In this document: one piece after another, positions 6,558 to 16,574 of the stretch
Layout: each line of letters starts with the position of its first letter
How positions within the stretch are numbered: the stretch's first letter is position 1
NCBI GenBank assembly: GCA_026387405.1
Contig: JAPLLV010000068.1
Coordinates: 1-34,847 of the forward strand
From: Candidatus Omnitrophota bacterium
Lineage (GTDB): Bacteria > Omnitrophota > Gorgyraeia > Gygaellales > Profunditerraquicolaceae
Length of the DNA stretch: 34,847 bases
Reading direction: 5' to 3'
Made by a program: the position numbers and the translations under genes
Notes under the pieces: generated by a model
Told to the model about the DNA's origin: nothing
The model's input: only the letters and a program-made list of their open reading frames with translations
The model's database searches: none

Positions 6558-7874
6558 CTAGGATTCAACCAGGGCAAACATGAGGTCTGCCTCGCAAACG
6601 AGCTTGCCTTCGACATAGGCCTTACCGTGTACCTGGCCGGTCTTGGATTTTATCCTTCCCGCCTCAACCTCCATCACAAGCTGGTCGCCCGGCAGGACGG
6701 TCTTTCTGAATTTTATATTGTCCGCGGCCAAAAAGAAGGCCAGCTTCCCACGGTTTTCCTCTGGAGCCAGCATCATCACCCCGCCTACCTGGGCCATAGC
6801 TTCAACGATCAACACCCCAGGCATCACCGGCCTTCCCGGAAAATGCCCTTTGAAAAAATAGTCATTGAGGGTCAGATTCTTAACGCCCGTGGCGCGCTTT
6901 CCCATCTCCAGAGAAAGGATCTTATCTACAAATAAAAACGGATCGCGATGCGGCAGTATCTTCTTAATAGCCTCCACATCCAACTCTCCCCCCAGGGGAG
7001 GATGGTATCCGGCGCCTACTCCGGCAGAAGTATTTTTTTGCTTCTCCCTCTGGAGCCTTTTTAAAAGCTTGAGATTCAGCGAATGCCCGCTTTTTAAAGC
7101 GATAATATGACCCCTGATCGGCTGGCCTAGGACGTAGAGGTCTCCCATGAGATCAAGGATCTTGTGACGCACAAATTCATCTTCAAAGCGCAACTTATTT
7201 TTGATCACGCCTGCTTTACCCACGACCAGCGTATTATCATAATTTGCCCCGCAACCCACGCCCTGGCTCAGCAATTCCTCCGCCTCATTCTCAAGACAGA
7301 ATGTGCGCGCCGGGGCGATCTCGGATTTAAAATTTTCCTGCCCGATCGTCAATTCCATAAACTGCGCCTTTAGCATAGGATGATCGTAGCTGAGCATATA
7401 GGAGATCTTAAATCCATCGTCCGGCACTGCCATAATCGAGGCCCCGTCTTCTTCCACAAAAACCGGCTCTCTTACGACATAATATTGCCGCGGCATATCC
7501 AATTCTTTGATGCCTGCCTTGATCAGCGCCTCGGCAAAATTCAGGCTGCTTCCGTCTAAACCAGGGATCTCGGAATTGTCTATTTCGATAATAAGATTGT
7601 CGATCCCTAATCCCGCCAATGCCGCCATGAGATGCTCGATGGTCTGGACTTCGGCAACGCCGTTGCCCAGGGAGGTCCTGCGCGGAGAGCGGCCCTGGGG
7701 GATCAATGACTCAACGCCTACCTTGACGCCGGATTTATCGGCGATGTCCGTGCGCACGAAAGTAATCCCCGTGCCAGGGCCAGAAGGTTTAAATTTAAGG
7801 TTAACTTGGCCTGCGGTGTGTAATCCGATACCGGAAAGACTGAATTCTCCGGAGATCGTCTTTTGTTTATCCAT
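6558..7874 (-). CDS. lpxC/fabZ: Bifunctional UDP-3-O-acyl-GlcNAc deacetylase / 3-hydroxyacyl-ACP dehydratase (LpxC-FabZ fusion)
   Basis: LpxC N-terminal half ([23 protein letters not shown]..., [25 protein letters not shown]) continuous with FabZ ([14 protein letters not shown]..., [22 protein letters not shown]). Confidence 0.95.
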   Translation of the reverse strand: MDKQKTISGEFSLSGIGLHTAGQVNLKFKPSGPGTGITFVRTDIADKSGVKVGVESLIPQGRSPRRTSLGNGVAEVQTIEHLMAALAGLGIDNLIIEIDNSEIPGLDGSSLNFAEALIKAGIKELDMPRQYYVVREPVFVEEDGASIMAVPDDGFKISYMLSYDHPMLKAQFMELTIGQENFKSEIAPARTFCLENEAEELLSQGVGCGANYDNTLVVGKAGVIKNKLRFEDEFVRHKILDLMGDLYVLGQPIRGHIIALKSGHSLNLKLLKRLQREKQKNTSAGVGAGYHPPLGGELDVEAIKKILPHRDPFLFVDKILSLEMGKRATGVKNLTLNDYFFKGHFPGRPVMPGVLIVEAMAQVGGVMMLAPEENRGKLAFFLAADNIKFRKTVLPGDQLVMEVEAGRIKSKTGQVHGKAYVEGKLVCEADLMFALVES

Positions 7875-8916
7875 GTTTTTGCGCCTTCTTGATCCCTTCT
7901 TCCAATTCTGCCAGCTTTTCCTTAAGCTGCTTTACCGATTCATAGAGCCTGGGCAGGTTTTGCACACAGGCATTTATTTTTTTGGCGACTTGGTGAGTCC
8001 TCGCGGGGTAACCCGAGACCATGGTATGAGGCGCAACGGACTTAGTCACGCCTCCCTGGGCCGCAACAATTGCCCCGTCTCCAATGGTGATATGCCCCAC
8101 CAATCCCGCCTGGCCGGCTAAGGTAACGCCGTTACCGATGATAGTCGAACCGGAGATACCCACCTGGGCTACAATAATCGAATTCTCTCCGATGATTACG
8201 TTGTGAGCAATATGCACAAGGTTGTCTATCTTGGTGCCCGCGCCGATCACGGTCTTATCAAAACGGGCCCGGTCAATGGCGGCATTGGCGCCGATCTCCA
8301 CGTCATCGCCGATCTCTACAGTCCCCACTTGCGGTATCTTATGATGAGAACCTTCGACATTCACAAAACCGAAACCATCAGAACCTATGGCAGTCCCGCT
8401 GTGCACGATGACCCGGTTGCCGATCGTGATACGCTCGCGGATGGTGACGTTGGGATAGATTAAGGTATCGCTGCCGATACGGCTGAACGCGCCTATGAAA
8501 CAACCCGAATAGATAATTGACCGGTCGCCGATAGATACATTATCCCCCACAACCGCGTAGGGGCCTATCGCGACGCCATTCCCCAGGGAAACGCCTTTAC
8601 CCAGCAGGGCGCTGGGATGGATCCCTACAGGATGCGCGGTGCCGGATGGCGCAAAAAGAAAAATTACCTTGGTAAAGGCCAGGGAAGGATTATCCGTGCG
8701 TATAATCGGCCGGGGAGAGATTTTCACGTCCCGGCCGGTAATAACCGCCGAGGCAGAAGTCTTTTCTAAGAGCGGCGCGTACTTGGGGTTGGCCAGGAAC
8801 GTGATCTCACCCGAACAAGCCTCCTTGATCCCGTTGACACCGCACACCACAGTATCCGCATCGCCGACTATCTCTCCGCCGATGATTTGGGCTATTTCTC
8901 TTAATGTCTTTTGCAC
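7867..8916 (-). CDS. lpxD: UDP-3-O-(3-hydroxyacyl)glucosamine N-acyltransferase LpxD
   Basis: LpxD N-terminal domain plus hexapeptide repeats, [35 protein letters not shown]. Confidence 0.95.
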   Translation of the reverse strand: MQKTLREIAQIIGGEIVGDADTVVCGVNGIKEACSGEITFLANPKYAPLLEKTSASAVITGRDVKISPRPIIRTDNPSLAFTKVIFLFAPSGTAHPVGIHPSALLGKGVSLGNGVAIGPYAVVGDNVSIGDRSIIYSGCFIGAFSRIGSDTLIYPNVTIRERITIGNRVIVHSGTAIGSDGFGFVNVEGSHHKIPQVGTVEIGDDVEIGANAAIDRARFDKTVIGAGTKIDNLVHIAHNVIIGENSIIVAQVGISGSTIIGNGVTLAGQAGLVGHITIGDGAIVAAQGGVTKSVAPHTMVSGYPARTHQVAKKINACVQNLPRLYESVKQLKEKLAELEEGIKKAQKHG

Positions 8917-8937
8917 TCAAAAATTCCCGTACCTGGC

Positions 8938-9450
8938 TTATTTCTTTGCAGCCGGCTTACCATTCAAAATAGCTATGATCTTATCGGTGATATCCAAGTT
9001 CTGAGACTGGTATATCAATACCCTCTCATTGAATACCAGGGTATAGCCTTCCTTGACAGAATACTGTTTTACCGCTCCTTCGATATCCTTCATGATCTCT
9101 TTCATCTTCTCATCCTGCTCTTTGCGCAGGTCAGTCTGTCTCTGGCGGTCAAATTCCTGAAGGGCCCTTACCTTGGCATCCAATTCGCCTTTTTTGGCTT
9201 CTTTTTCTTTATCGGCCAACAGGTTTATCTTATCCTGAAAACTCTTTACATCGGCGGCCTGTTTTTCTCTCTCATCGGTATAGGCCTTTTCCTTATCGGT
9301 CAATACCTTGTCGTAACTCTTGGTCTTGCCGTACTCGCTAAAGATGCGGCCTAAATCCACGTACGCCATTTTCTCCGCGGCAAACGAGACACCCGCGCAT
9401 AAAGCTAAACCGATCACCCCTCCCAACAATACTACGCCTAACCTTCTCAT
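8938..9450 (-). CDS. skp: OmpH/Skp family periplasmic chaperone
   Basis: Signal peptide, AYVDLGRIFSEYGKTKSYDKVLTDKE..., charged coiled coil; between bamA and lpxD. Confidence 0.85.
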   Translation of the reverse strand: MRRLGVVLLGGVIGLALCAGVSFAAEKMAYVDLGRIFSEYGKTKSYDKVLTDKEKAYTDEREKQAADVKSFQDKINLLADKEKEAKKGELDAKVRALQEFDRQRQTDLRKEQDEKMKEIMKDIEGAVKQYSVKEGYTLVFNERVLIYQSQNLDITDKIIAILNGKPAAKK

Positions 9451-9538
9451 TTCGCTTCCTCCTTTTTAACGTTTTGGAATCATTGTCTTTATCCGCTCAA
9501 TTTATATTGAAGAAATATTCCCTTGCTTTGTAGAGCAA

Positions 9539-11896
9539 TTAAAAACCGTGGCTCATGCTAAAGTAAAACTTTCCACCCCCCTTCTTATCATCTCCAGTTT
9601 CCTTATTTAACGGCAGGCCGTAATCCAGCATTATCGGCCCGATGGGGGTTTTAATGCGCACACCCAAACCCATGCCTGATTTAAAACCGCCGGCACCTAT
9701 ATCGCCAGCTTTATCCCAGACATTGCCTATATCATAAAAGGTAGCCAGCTTCATAAAACTCAATACGGGATAAGTATATTCCGCGTTTCCTATTAACATG
9801 GAATCTCCGCCTTTGGGGTCACCCGAACCTTGATCTATGGGCCCGACTTTTCTCTCTCGATAACCCCTGATGGTATAGGCGCCGCCGGCGAAGAATCTCT
9901 CGTAAATCGGCACCTTAGTGCTATTACTATAGGGCTTGGCTAAACCGAGCCTCCCGCGTAATTCAAGCGATGAGTTCGCGAAAAACGGGATATAGTGAGA
10001 TGCCCGGCCTAAGAATTTATTAAAATCCTTGTCCCCGCCAAAAGGCCCGCCTGCCAGCTGATAAGAACCGGTGAGAAGATCTCCTCTGGTAGTGTCAAAG
10101 ACATTATCGCGGGTATCAAAGTTAAGGTCGTATTGCATGCTGCTGATCGAGTTAGAGCCTAACTCGTCGGTCAGGTCGCTGGTAGCATCTGAGCTAAGAT
10201 TACTGATCCTGATATTATCGTAGCGATAGGTCAGGTTCTGCTTGAGATATTCGGATATCTCGTTGCCTAACCGCAGATCCCCGCCGGTGACATTCTGGTC
10301 ATAGCCGTAGCCGACGTCCTGGTCCCTCTCGTGTATCTCTTTGTAGACATCGAATCCGAAGGAAACCGGGTAATCAAAAAGCCAGGGCTCGGTAAAACTT
10401 AAATTATACCCTTGGTTGATAGAGCCAAAAGAGGCCCGCATTTTCAGGTCCTGGCCCGCGCCGGTAAAATACGGGAAATTCTTCCAGTCAAAATTCTTCT
10501 GTTCGATCTCCACAAAACCCACAAACTGCTCAACCGTGCTGTAGCCGCCGCCGAAACTGAAAGCCCCGGTCTTGGCCTCTTTCACATCTACGATCAGGTC
10601 CTTTTTGTCCGGGGTAGCCGTATCCTCGGTATCATAGCTTATTTCATCGAAAAAGCCCAGATTCTGCAGCCGTTCCTTACTGCGGCGCAGCTTCTGGCCG
10701 TCGAATTTGTCTCCCGGGTGTATCCTTAATTCCCGGCGGATAACCAGGTCCCTTGTCTTAACATTGCCCCTTATCTTTATTTTATTCACATAGGCGATAT
10801 CGTTTTCTTTGATGTGGTAGCTGACATCCACGCGGCCGGAAGAAGAATTTACCGCAGTGGCCTCCTGCACCTGGGCCATGATGTAACCTTTGTCAAAGTA
10901 GACGCTCTGGATATTGGCAATATCTTGCTTTAAGCCATCCTGGCTAAAGACCCTGCCCGGCAGGCAGGCCTTAAGCTTGGAGATGATTTCTTTTTCGGCG
11001 ATCTCCTTGTTCCCGTCTATAGAAACATTGCCCACGAGATATTTCTTGCCTTCATTTATCTTTATCTGGATATACAAAAACGGGCGCTTGGCGTCAATCT
11101 GGGTGCCGTATTCCACTTCCACGTCGGCAAAACCCTGGTTATGATAAAAGGATTTTACGCGCTCTATGTCTTCCTTAAGCACCTCTTCCTTCAAGATCCC
11201 GGCATTAAAAAGCCAACCCCTCTTGGTTTTCAAAAGGCCGAGGATGCGCCTCTTGGTAAATGACTTATTACCTTTAATATAAATATCCCTGACGTGGATC
11301 CTTTTGCCCTCTACCACCGCAAATTGCACATCCGCCTTGTTGGTCTCTTTGTTAAGATCCACCTTGTAAGTAATCTCTGTTTGCGAGAAGCCCTTTTTCT
11401 CATACATCTTCCTGAGCGTACCTACATCTTCGTCAAGGCTCGGATAATCCAGGTATTGCGACTCCTTTGACTTCAGGCTCTCCTTTAATTTTTCGTCCTT
11501 CATGGTAAGGCGGCGGATGCCGGAAAAAGTGATGTGGGCGAGTAGCGGCCGCTCCACAACCGAGACAATAAGCTTCAGGCCGTTCTTATACTTCTCGGTG
11601 TCTATCTTTATATCGCTAAAGTATCCTAAGAGGTATAGCCGCTTCAGGTCATCGCTTACCACATTCTCCTGGTAAGCGGCGCCGATGCGCGATTTTAACT
11701 TTGAGATAATGGTGTTGGAGCTGATGGCTTTATTGCCTTTTACTTCTATGGCGGTGATAAATTCTTCGGGGGTACTCTGGGCCTGGGCCGCTGGAGACGA
11801 TGCGTCTTGACTGGAGCCTTGCGGCTTGTCTTCGGCGAAAGCTGCGAGGTGCGCCGACAGGAAAAATACAATTAACAGTAAGAGGACCTTACGCAT
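9539..11896 (-). CDS. bamA: Outer membrane protein assembly factor BamA
   Basis: Signal peptide, POTRA repeats, C-terminal barrel with FAGGAYTIRGYRERKVGP and terminal aromatic F. Confidence 0.95.
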   Translation of the reverse strand: MRKVLLLLIVFFLSAHLAAFAEDKPQGSSQDASSPAAQAQSTPEEFITAIEVKGNKAISSNTIISKLKSRIGAAYQENVVSDDLKRLYLLGYFSDIKIDTEKYKNGLKLIVSVVERPLLAHITFSGIRRLTMKDEKLKESLKSKESQYLDYPSLDEDVGTLRKMYEKKGFSQTEITYKVDLNKETNKADVQFAVVEGKRIHVRDIYIKGNKSFTKRRILGLLKTKRGWLFNAGILKEEVLKEDIERVKSFYHNQGFADVEVEYGTQIDAKRPFLYIQIKINEGKKYLVGNVSIDGNKEIAEKEIISKLKACLPGRVFSQDGLKQDIANIQSVYFDKGYIMAQVQEATAVNSSSGRVDVSYHIKENDIAYVNKIKIRGNVKTRDLVIRRELRIHPGDKFDGQKLRRSKERLQNLGFFDEISYDTEDTATPDKKDLIVDVKEAKTGAFSFGGGYSTVEQFVGFVEIEQKNFDWKNFPYFTGAGQDLKMRASFGSINQGYNLSFTEPWLFDYPVSFGFDVYKEIHERDQDVGYGYDQNVTGGDLRLGNEISEYLKQNLTYRYDNIRISNLSSDATSDLTDELGSNSISSMQYDLNFDTRDNVFDTTRGDLLTGSYQLAGGPFGGDKDFNKFLGRASHYIPFFANSSLELRGRLGLAKPYSNSTKVPIYERFFAGGAYTIRGYRERKVGPIDQGSGDPKGGDSMLIGNAEYTYPVLSFMKLATFYDIGNVWDKAGDIGAGGFKSGMGLGVRIKTPIGPIMLDYGLPLNKETGDDKKGGGKFYFSMSHGF

Positions 11897-11958
11897 TTTT
11901 TTATGGATGATATTTTAGTTAGTATAACACAATCTTTACGGAATGCAATTATTTTAGA

Positions 11959-12669
11959 TTAATTGTAATCGCCGTAACAAGCTGGAGCCGGGATGCAATC
12001 CGAATAACAATTTGACAAGAACGTGTCCCTGCCTTTATTAACAGCGAACCAATTTGTCAGACATTTTTGATAAGCCTCATGGCAGGCCTTGTTTTCGGCG
12101 GTTATCCTCTTTATCAGCTTTCCCTGGTTCACCCGGGATGCCTTGGTTATTGCCAGTGCAATAAGGGTGTTACCGCCTGAGGGTTTGTATTTGACATGCC
12201 GCATCTCTAGCGCTGATAAATCCTTATCAGTAGCAAAAGCAGCGCTCTTGCAGTCGCCGATTATGATCAAATCTGAGGGTACTTGTTGATAATCTTTAGT
12301 TGAAAGGCCGTTTAAGATACTGTTGTATCCGTAAGAGATGTGGGCGCCATCCTTTTTTTCCGGAGAATCAAGATCTGCCGGGCAAGAGAGATATTTCAAG
12401 TCTCCCAAGGCGATGCTGTTGAGGAAGGGTTGGGCGGAAGAAGAATCGAGACAATAAGATAATCCCTTTTCCATAACACAGGAATTAAAGGCTGCCTGCA
12501 AGGCAATAAGCTTAGTTTCGCAGCTCTTGGTTGCGGAATCCGCCTTCATGGAGCGATACGCCCCAAAAGAAATGGTGGCCAGGATACCTATGACCACCAC
12601 CACCATTATAAGCTCGGCTACGGTAAACCCCCGCGCCAATTGAATATCGCTCCCCATCTTTTTTCTCAC
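11959..12669 (-). CDS. Type IV pilin-like/pseudopilin protein
   Basis: Prepilin motif ARGFTVAELIMVVVVIGILATISFGAYRSMK. Confidence 0.85.
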   Translation of the reverse strand: MRKKMGSDIQLARGFTVAELIMVVVVIGILATISFGAYRSMKADSATKSCETKLIALQAAFNSCVMEKGLSYCLDSSSAQPFLNSIALGDLKYLSCPADLDSPEKKDGAHISYGYNSILNGLSTKDYQQVPSDLIIIGDCKSAAFATDKDLSALEMRHVKYKPSGGNTLIALAITKASRVNQGKLIKRITAENKACHEAYQKCLTNWFAVNKGRDTFLSNCYSDCIPAPACYGDYN

Positions 12670-14001
12670 TTATTCTATCCTTGCGAGATTCTCAAAACGC
12701 GTATATTCGTTGATAAAAGACAGCCTCAGCGTCCCTACCGGGCCGTTACGTTGTTTAGCGATAATGACGTCGGCAACCCCTTTTTCGGCATTGGGATTAT
12801 AATATTCTTCCCTTAATAAGAGCGCCACCACGTCCGCGTCCTGCTCGATCGCCCCGGATTCCCGCAGGTCCGAAAGCTGCGGCCGGTGGTCAGTGCGCGA
12901 TTCCACTGCCCGGGATAACTGGCTGATGGCGATAATCGGCACATTCAATTCGCGCGCCAGCGCCTTTAAAGAACGGGAGATATCCGAAATCTCCTGCTGC
13001 CTGCTTTCAGCGCCGCTTGAGCCGCGCATCAATTGAAGATAATCAACGATAACCAGTTTTATATCGTGATGGCTTTTGAGCCTGCGGGCCTTGGCGCGGA
13101 TCTCCATGGCGGAGATAGCCGGGGTATCGTCAATGTATATCGGGGCCTCTGAAAGCTTTCCCGCGGCAGCGGTGAGCCGCGGCCAATCCGAAGTGGCTAA
13201 ATATCCCGTGCGCACCTTATGCGCGTCCACCCGCGCGTGCGCGCAGAGCATCCTCTGCACGAGCTGCTCTTTAGACATTTCCAGGCTGAAGATCGCCGTG
13301 GGGATCTTCTCCACCACCCCTGCGTATTCGGCTATGCCTAAGGCGAACGCGCTCTTGCCCATTGAAGGCCTGCCGGCGATGATTATCAGATCCGACGGCT
13401 GCAACCCCGCGGTCTTGGAATCAAACTCGATATATCCGGTGGGCACGCCGGTGACATGCGCCTTGCGCTGATAAAGCTTATCTATGGTCTCGATACTCTC
13501 CTTGATGATCTCCTTGAGATGTATATAGCTGCCCGACATCCTCTTATTGCTGATCTCAAAGATCACCCGTTCCGCGTCATCTATAAGTTCATCTACGTTG
13601 CCGTCGCTTTCGTAACACCGTGAAATGATCTTGGTGCTGTTAGAGATAAGGTTACGCAGGATATTCTTCTCCCTGACGATATTCACATAATGGCTGATAT
13701 TAGCCGCTGTCGGCACGGAGTTCGCCAGTCCCGTTATAAAACTGGCCCCTCCCACCGCGTCCAGGATCTCCCTTCTCTTCAATTCGTCGGTGAGGGTGAT
13801 AAGATCTACCGGTTTATTAGAATTATACAGATCAACGATCGCGCCGAATACCTTTTTATGGGAGGGTTTGTAAAAAACATCCTCATCCAGGGTTTCCACG
13901 GCAACCGAAATTGCCTCCTCGTCAATAAGCATGGAACCCAGGACTGCGGCCTCGGCGTCGAGGTTCTGGGGGGGGATTTTTTCCGGGGAAGTATCGGCCA
14001 T
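12670..14001 (-). CDS. dnaB: Replicative DNA helicase DnaB
   Basis: PPQNLDAEAAVLGSMLID, Walker A AGRPSMGKSAFALGIA, VIVDYLQLM. Confidence 0.97.
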   Translation of the reverse strand: MADTSPEKIPPQNLDAEAAVLGSMLIDEEAISVAVETLDEDVFYKPSHKKVFGAIVDLYNSNKPVDLITLTDELKRREILDAVGGASFITGLANSVPTAANISHYVNIVREKNILRNLISNSTKIISRCYESDGNVDELIDDAERVIFEISNKRMSGSYIHLKEIIKESIETIDKLYQRKAHVTGVPTGYIEFDSKTAGLQPSDLIIIAGRPSMGKSAFALGIAEYAGVVEKIPTAIFSLEMSKEQLVQRMLCAHARVDAHKVRTGYLATSDWPRLTAAAGKLSEAPIYIDDTPAISAMEIRAKARRLKSHHDIKLVIVDYLQLMRGSSGAESRQQEISDISRSLKALARELNVPIIAISQLSRAVESRTDHRPQLSDLRESGAIEQDADVVALLLREEYYNPNAEKGVADVIIAKQRNGPVGTLRLSFINEYTRFENLARIE

Positions 14002-14002
14002 A

Positions 14003-14051
14003 GGTTAGTTCACAGTTCACAGTTCACAGTTGACAGAGGATAGTTGACAGA
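14003..14051. repeat. Degenerate 7-bp tandem array 1 (agttcac units) between rplI and dnaB
   Basis: agttcac agttcac agttcac agttgac agaggat agttgac agatggg. Confidence 0.85.
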
Positions 14052-14065
14052 TGGGATGTTTAGTT

Positions 14066-14509
14066 CTATTTCTTTACGACCCAAATCTTTATTTGCGCGC
14101 TCACCTCGGGATGAAGTTTTATGGGAACCTCGTAGATCCCAAGGCGCTTTATAGGCTCATCCAGGACGATGAGGTCTTTATCTATGTCGACACCATCTTC
14201 CTTTAAAGCTGCCGTAATATCCGCGGCTGAGATACTGCCGTAAATCTTCTCATCCTCCTGCGCTAAAACGGGCATGGTCAGGGATAGACCTGTAAGTTTA
14301 TCCCTTTGAGCCTCGGCGTCTTTTTTTAATTTTTCCTGTTCATGGGCCCTGCGCAGCTTCTCTTCTTCCAGGTGCTTAAGGTTTGCGGAAGAGAGAGGCA
14401 CGGCCAATTTATTAGGGAAAAGAAAATTACGGGCAAACCCGTCTTTTACCTTAACCACCTGGCCGCTGCGGCCGATCCTTTCAACGTCTTTATTTAAGAT
14501 AACTTCCAT
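14066..14509 (-). CDS. rplI: 50S ribosomal protein bL9
   Basis: MEVILNKDVERIGRSGQVVKVKDGFARNFLFPNKLA. Confidence 0.97.
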   Translation of the reverse strand: MEVILNKDVERIGRSGQVVKVKDGFARNFLFPNKLAVPLSSANLKHLEEEKLRRAHEQEKLKKDAEAQRDKLTGLSLTMPVLAQEDEKIYGSISAADITAALKEDGVDIDKDLIVLDEPIKRLGIYEVPIKLHPEVSAQIKIWVVKK

Positions 14510-14533
14510 GGGTTACTCCGTTTGAGCCCTCTT

Positions 14534-14788
14534 TTACGCGCGCGCATACGGCACCAACGCCAGGAACCGGGCCTTCTTGATCTCCTCGGCTACCCTCCTC
14601 TGGTGCTTGGCGCAATTACCAGAGAAACGGCTGGAGACGATCTTGCCCCTCTCCTTGATAAAAGACTCAAGAAGCCTGACGTCTTTATAATCTATCACCT
14701 TTGTCTTATCCGCGCAAAAGCGACAGAACCTTTTCTTGAATGCGAAACTTGGTTTTTTCTTTATCTGGATCTTTTCCCTAGACCTCAT
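14534..14788 (-). CDS. rpsR: 30S ribosomal protein bS18
   Basis: KKRFCRFCADKTKVIDYKDVRLLESFIKERGKIVSSRFSGNCAKHQRRVAEEIKKARFLALVPY. Confidence 0.97.
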   Translation of the reverse strand: MRSREKIQIKKKPSFAFKKRFCRFCADKTKVIDYKDVRLLESFIKERGKIVSSRFSGNCAKHQRRVAEEIKKARFLALVPYARA

Positions 14789-15230
14789 CAGTTTTTTCCT
14801 CGCTTTCTTCGCTCAACCATGATGTCTCAGTAGAAGGCTCCTGCGCAGGTTCTGCTTCAGCCTTTATGGGCTTGGGCTGTTCCTGCCTGGCGCCTCCCGA
14901 AGGACTGCCCATAAATTGGACCCGCTCCGCCCTCACTTCAATGACGCTGCGCTTGGCTCCTGCGGCATCCTCCCAGCTGCGCGACTGCAGCCTTCCCTCG
15001 ATAAACACGGGGCTGCCTTTATGTAAATACTGGTTACAGTTTTCAGCCTGCTTCTCCCAAGCCACGGCAGTCACAAAACAAACTTCTTCTTTGTATTCCT
15101 GGTTCCTGTCTTTGAATTTCCTGTTGACCGCCAGACGTAAATTCACCACCGCAGTGCCTTGCGGCGTATAACGCAATTCCGGGTCCTTGGTCAAATTACC
15201 CATCAGTAACACTTTATTAAAACTAGCCAT
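14778..15230 (-). CDS. ssb: Single-stranded DNA-binding protein
   Basis: MASFNKVLLMGNLTKDPELRYTPQGTAVVNLRLAVNR. Confidence 0.96.
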   Translation of the reverse strand: MASFNKVLLMGNLTKDPELRYTPQGTAVVNLRLAVNRKFKDRNQEYKEEVCFVTAVAWEKQAENCNQYLHKGSPVFIEGRLQSRSWEDAAGAKRSVIEVRAERVQFMGSPSGGARQEQPKPIKAEAEPAQEPSTETSWLSEESEEKTDEV

Positions 15231-15247
15231 TGTAAATTCTCCCTCGC

Positions 15248-15556
15248 TTATTTGGCAAGGCTATAAAGTATGCCCGCCAGAAGTATGATCAAGATCCCCG
15301 TAACAAATCTTATCTTGGTGTTGAAAAGGGCCTTATCCAAAGATATCTCTTTATCCAACAGATTCTTAACGTTGCTGAGCGCTTTTATTAACGTCTTATC
15401 AAAGGGGAGGCTCTTATTCAGCGTCTTTCCCGCCCAGGTCAATACCCTGGCTCCCAGGATCAGGTCCAGCCCCACCAATATACCCACAAAGCTGAAGAAA
15501 AGATTGAGTATCCTTAACGCCACCATTGCCACTTCTAAAACGGACAATTCCTCCAT
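15248..15556 (-). CDS. Small two-TM membrane protein of unknown function
   Basis: 102 aa, two hydrophobic segments, tightly packed between rpsF and ssb. Confidence 0.75.
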   Translation of the reverse strand: MEELSVLEVAMVALRILNLFFSFVGILVGLDLILGARVLTWAGKTLNKSLPFDKTLIKALSNVKNLLDKEISLDKALFNTKIRFVTGILIILLAGILYSLAK

Positions 15557-15558
15557 AT

Positions 15559-15849
15559 CTATCCTCCTGTATTGGTGATAAGGACTCTTAATATGAATTC
15601 GTTCAGCCTGTATATGGCGCGCATCTCTTTTATTGCCTCCGGCGGAGCCTGAAAGTTCACCAGGTAATACACCGCTTCCTGCTGTTTCTTGATCGGAAAT
15701 ATCAGTTTTCTTTTCTCTGACCAGACCGCCGATTTAGCGATAAGACCCTTATTTTTTATTACCGCGTCGTTGATCTGGGCAAAGAGCGTTTTTCCTTCTT
15801 CTTCCGACAGATCCGGCTTGACCATTACCATTGCCTCATAAGTATTCAT
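15559..15849 (-). CDS. rpsF: 30S ribosomal protein bS6
   Basis: MNTYEAMVMVKPDLSEEEGKTLFAQIND..., YYLVNFQAPPEAIKEMRAIYRLNEFILRVLI. Confidence 0.96.
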   Translation of the reverse strand: MNTYEAMVMVKPDLSEEEGKTLFAQINDAVIKNKGLIAKSAVWSEKRKLIFPIKKQQEAVYYLVNFQAPPEAIKEMRAIYRLNEFILRVLITNTGG

Positions 15850-15868
15850 GTAATTATCCCCCTAGATT

Positions 15869-16000
15869 AATCACCAATAACCAAGATACAAGAACCAAAC
15901 AAATTCCAAGAACCAATAATCAATAACCAAACCCGTGTTTGGAATTTGGTGTTTGGGTATTGGTCATTGTTTGGTGATTGGAAATTGATGATTGGTTATT
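15869..16000. repeat. Degenerate 7-bp array 2 with inverted 64-nt arms (AANNNCC units) between pth and rpsF
   Basis: Each arm parses as four AANNNCC units, AAAC, four more units, AAAC; arms separated by ccgt. Confidence 0.88.
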
Positions 16001-16574
16001 TTTCATGTTGCTCTCTATTAAATAGATTCATTGCTTTGCTTATGCCTTCTTCAACCCATGCCTGACAACACAGGCATGCCTGGCTAACGATATCACCTAA
16101 TTGCGCTTTTTCTACTTTGGAAAAATTCCTTAATACATAATCAGCCGGGTCTATCCTGCCCGGAGGCCGGCCTATGCCGATACGCAAACGGCAAAATTTA
16201 TTTTCCTCCAATGCCACTATGATAGATTCTAAACCCCGGTGCCCTCCGGATGAACCGGAAGATTTGATCTTAAGCCTGCCGAAATCCAGGTCCAGATCAT
16301 CGCACACCACCAGGAGATCTCCCGGATCCAACTTGTATTTTCTGATCAGCGCGCCTGTTGCCAAGCCGGAAACATTCATAAAGGTTACGGGTATTGCTAA
16401 AACCGCCTCCCTGCCCTCTATCCTGATCTTGGCGGTGTAGCAAGAAACATATTTGTCCCTGGCGAGCTTGACGTTATGTCTACGGCATAAGGCCTTTACC
16501 ACAATAGAGCCTATATTATGCCTGGTGTGTGCGTAGAAGATTCCGGGATTGCCCAACCCAACTATTGCCTTCAC
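15996..16574 (-). CDS. pth: Peptidyl-tRNA hydrolase (GTG start)
   Basis: MKAIVGLGNPGIFYAHTRHNIGSIVV, VTFMNVSG, LLVVCDDLDL, GSSGGHRGLESII. Confidence 0.96.
   Translation of the reverse strand: MKAIVGLGNPGIFYAHTRHNIGSIVVKALCRRHNVKLARDKYVSCYTAKIRIEGREAVLAIPVTFMNVSGLATGALIRKYKLDPGDLLVVCDDLDLDFGRLKIKSSGSSGGHRGLESIIVALEENKFCRLRIGIGRPPGRIDPADYVLRNFSKVEKAQLGDIVSQACLCCQAWVEEGISKAMNLFNREQHEK

Noticed and set aside
10961-10985. ccctgcccggcaggcagg inside bamA as another nested-palindrome insertion
   Set aside because: It encodes normal POTRA-linker sequence (LPGRVFSQDG) with no extra residues apparent, so it is probably coincidental.
14003-14051. Heptad arrays considered as CRISPR arrays
   Set aside because: Units are 7 bp with no alternation of identical repeats and unique spacers, and no cas genes are in the window.
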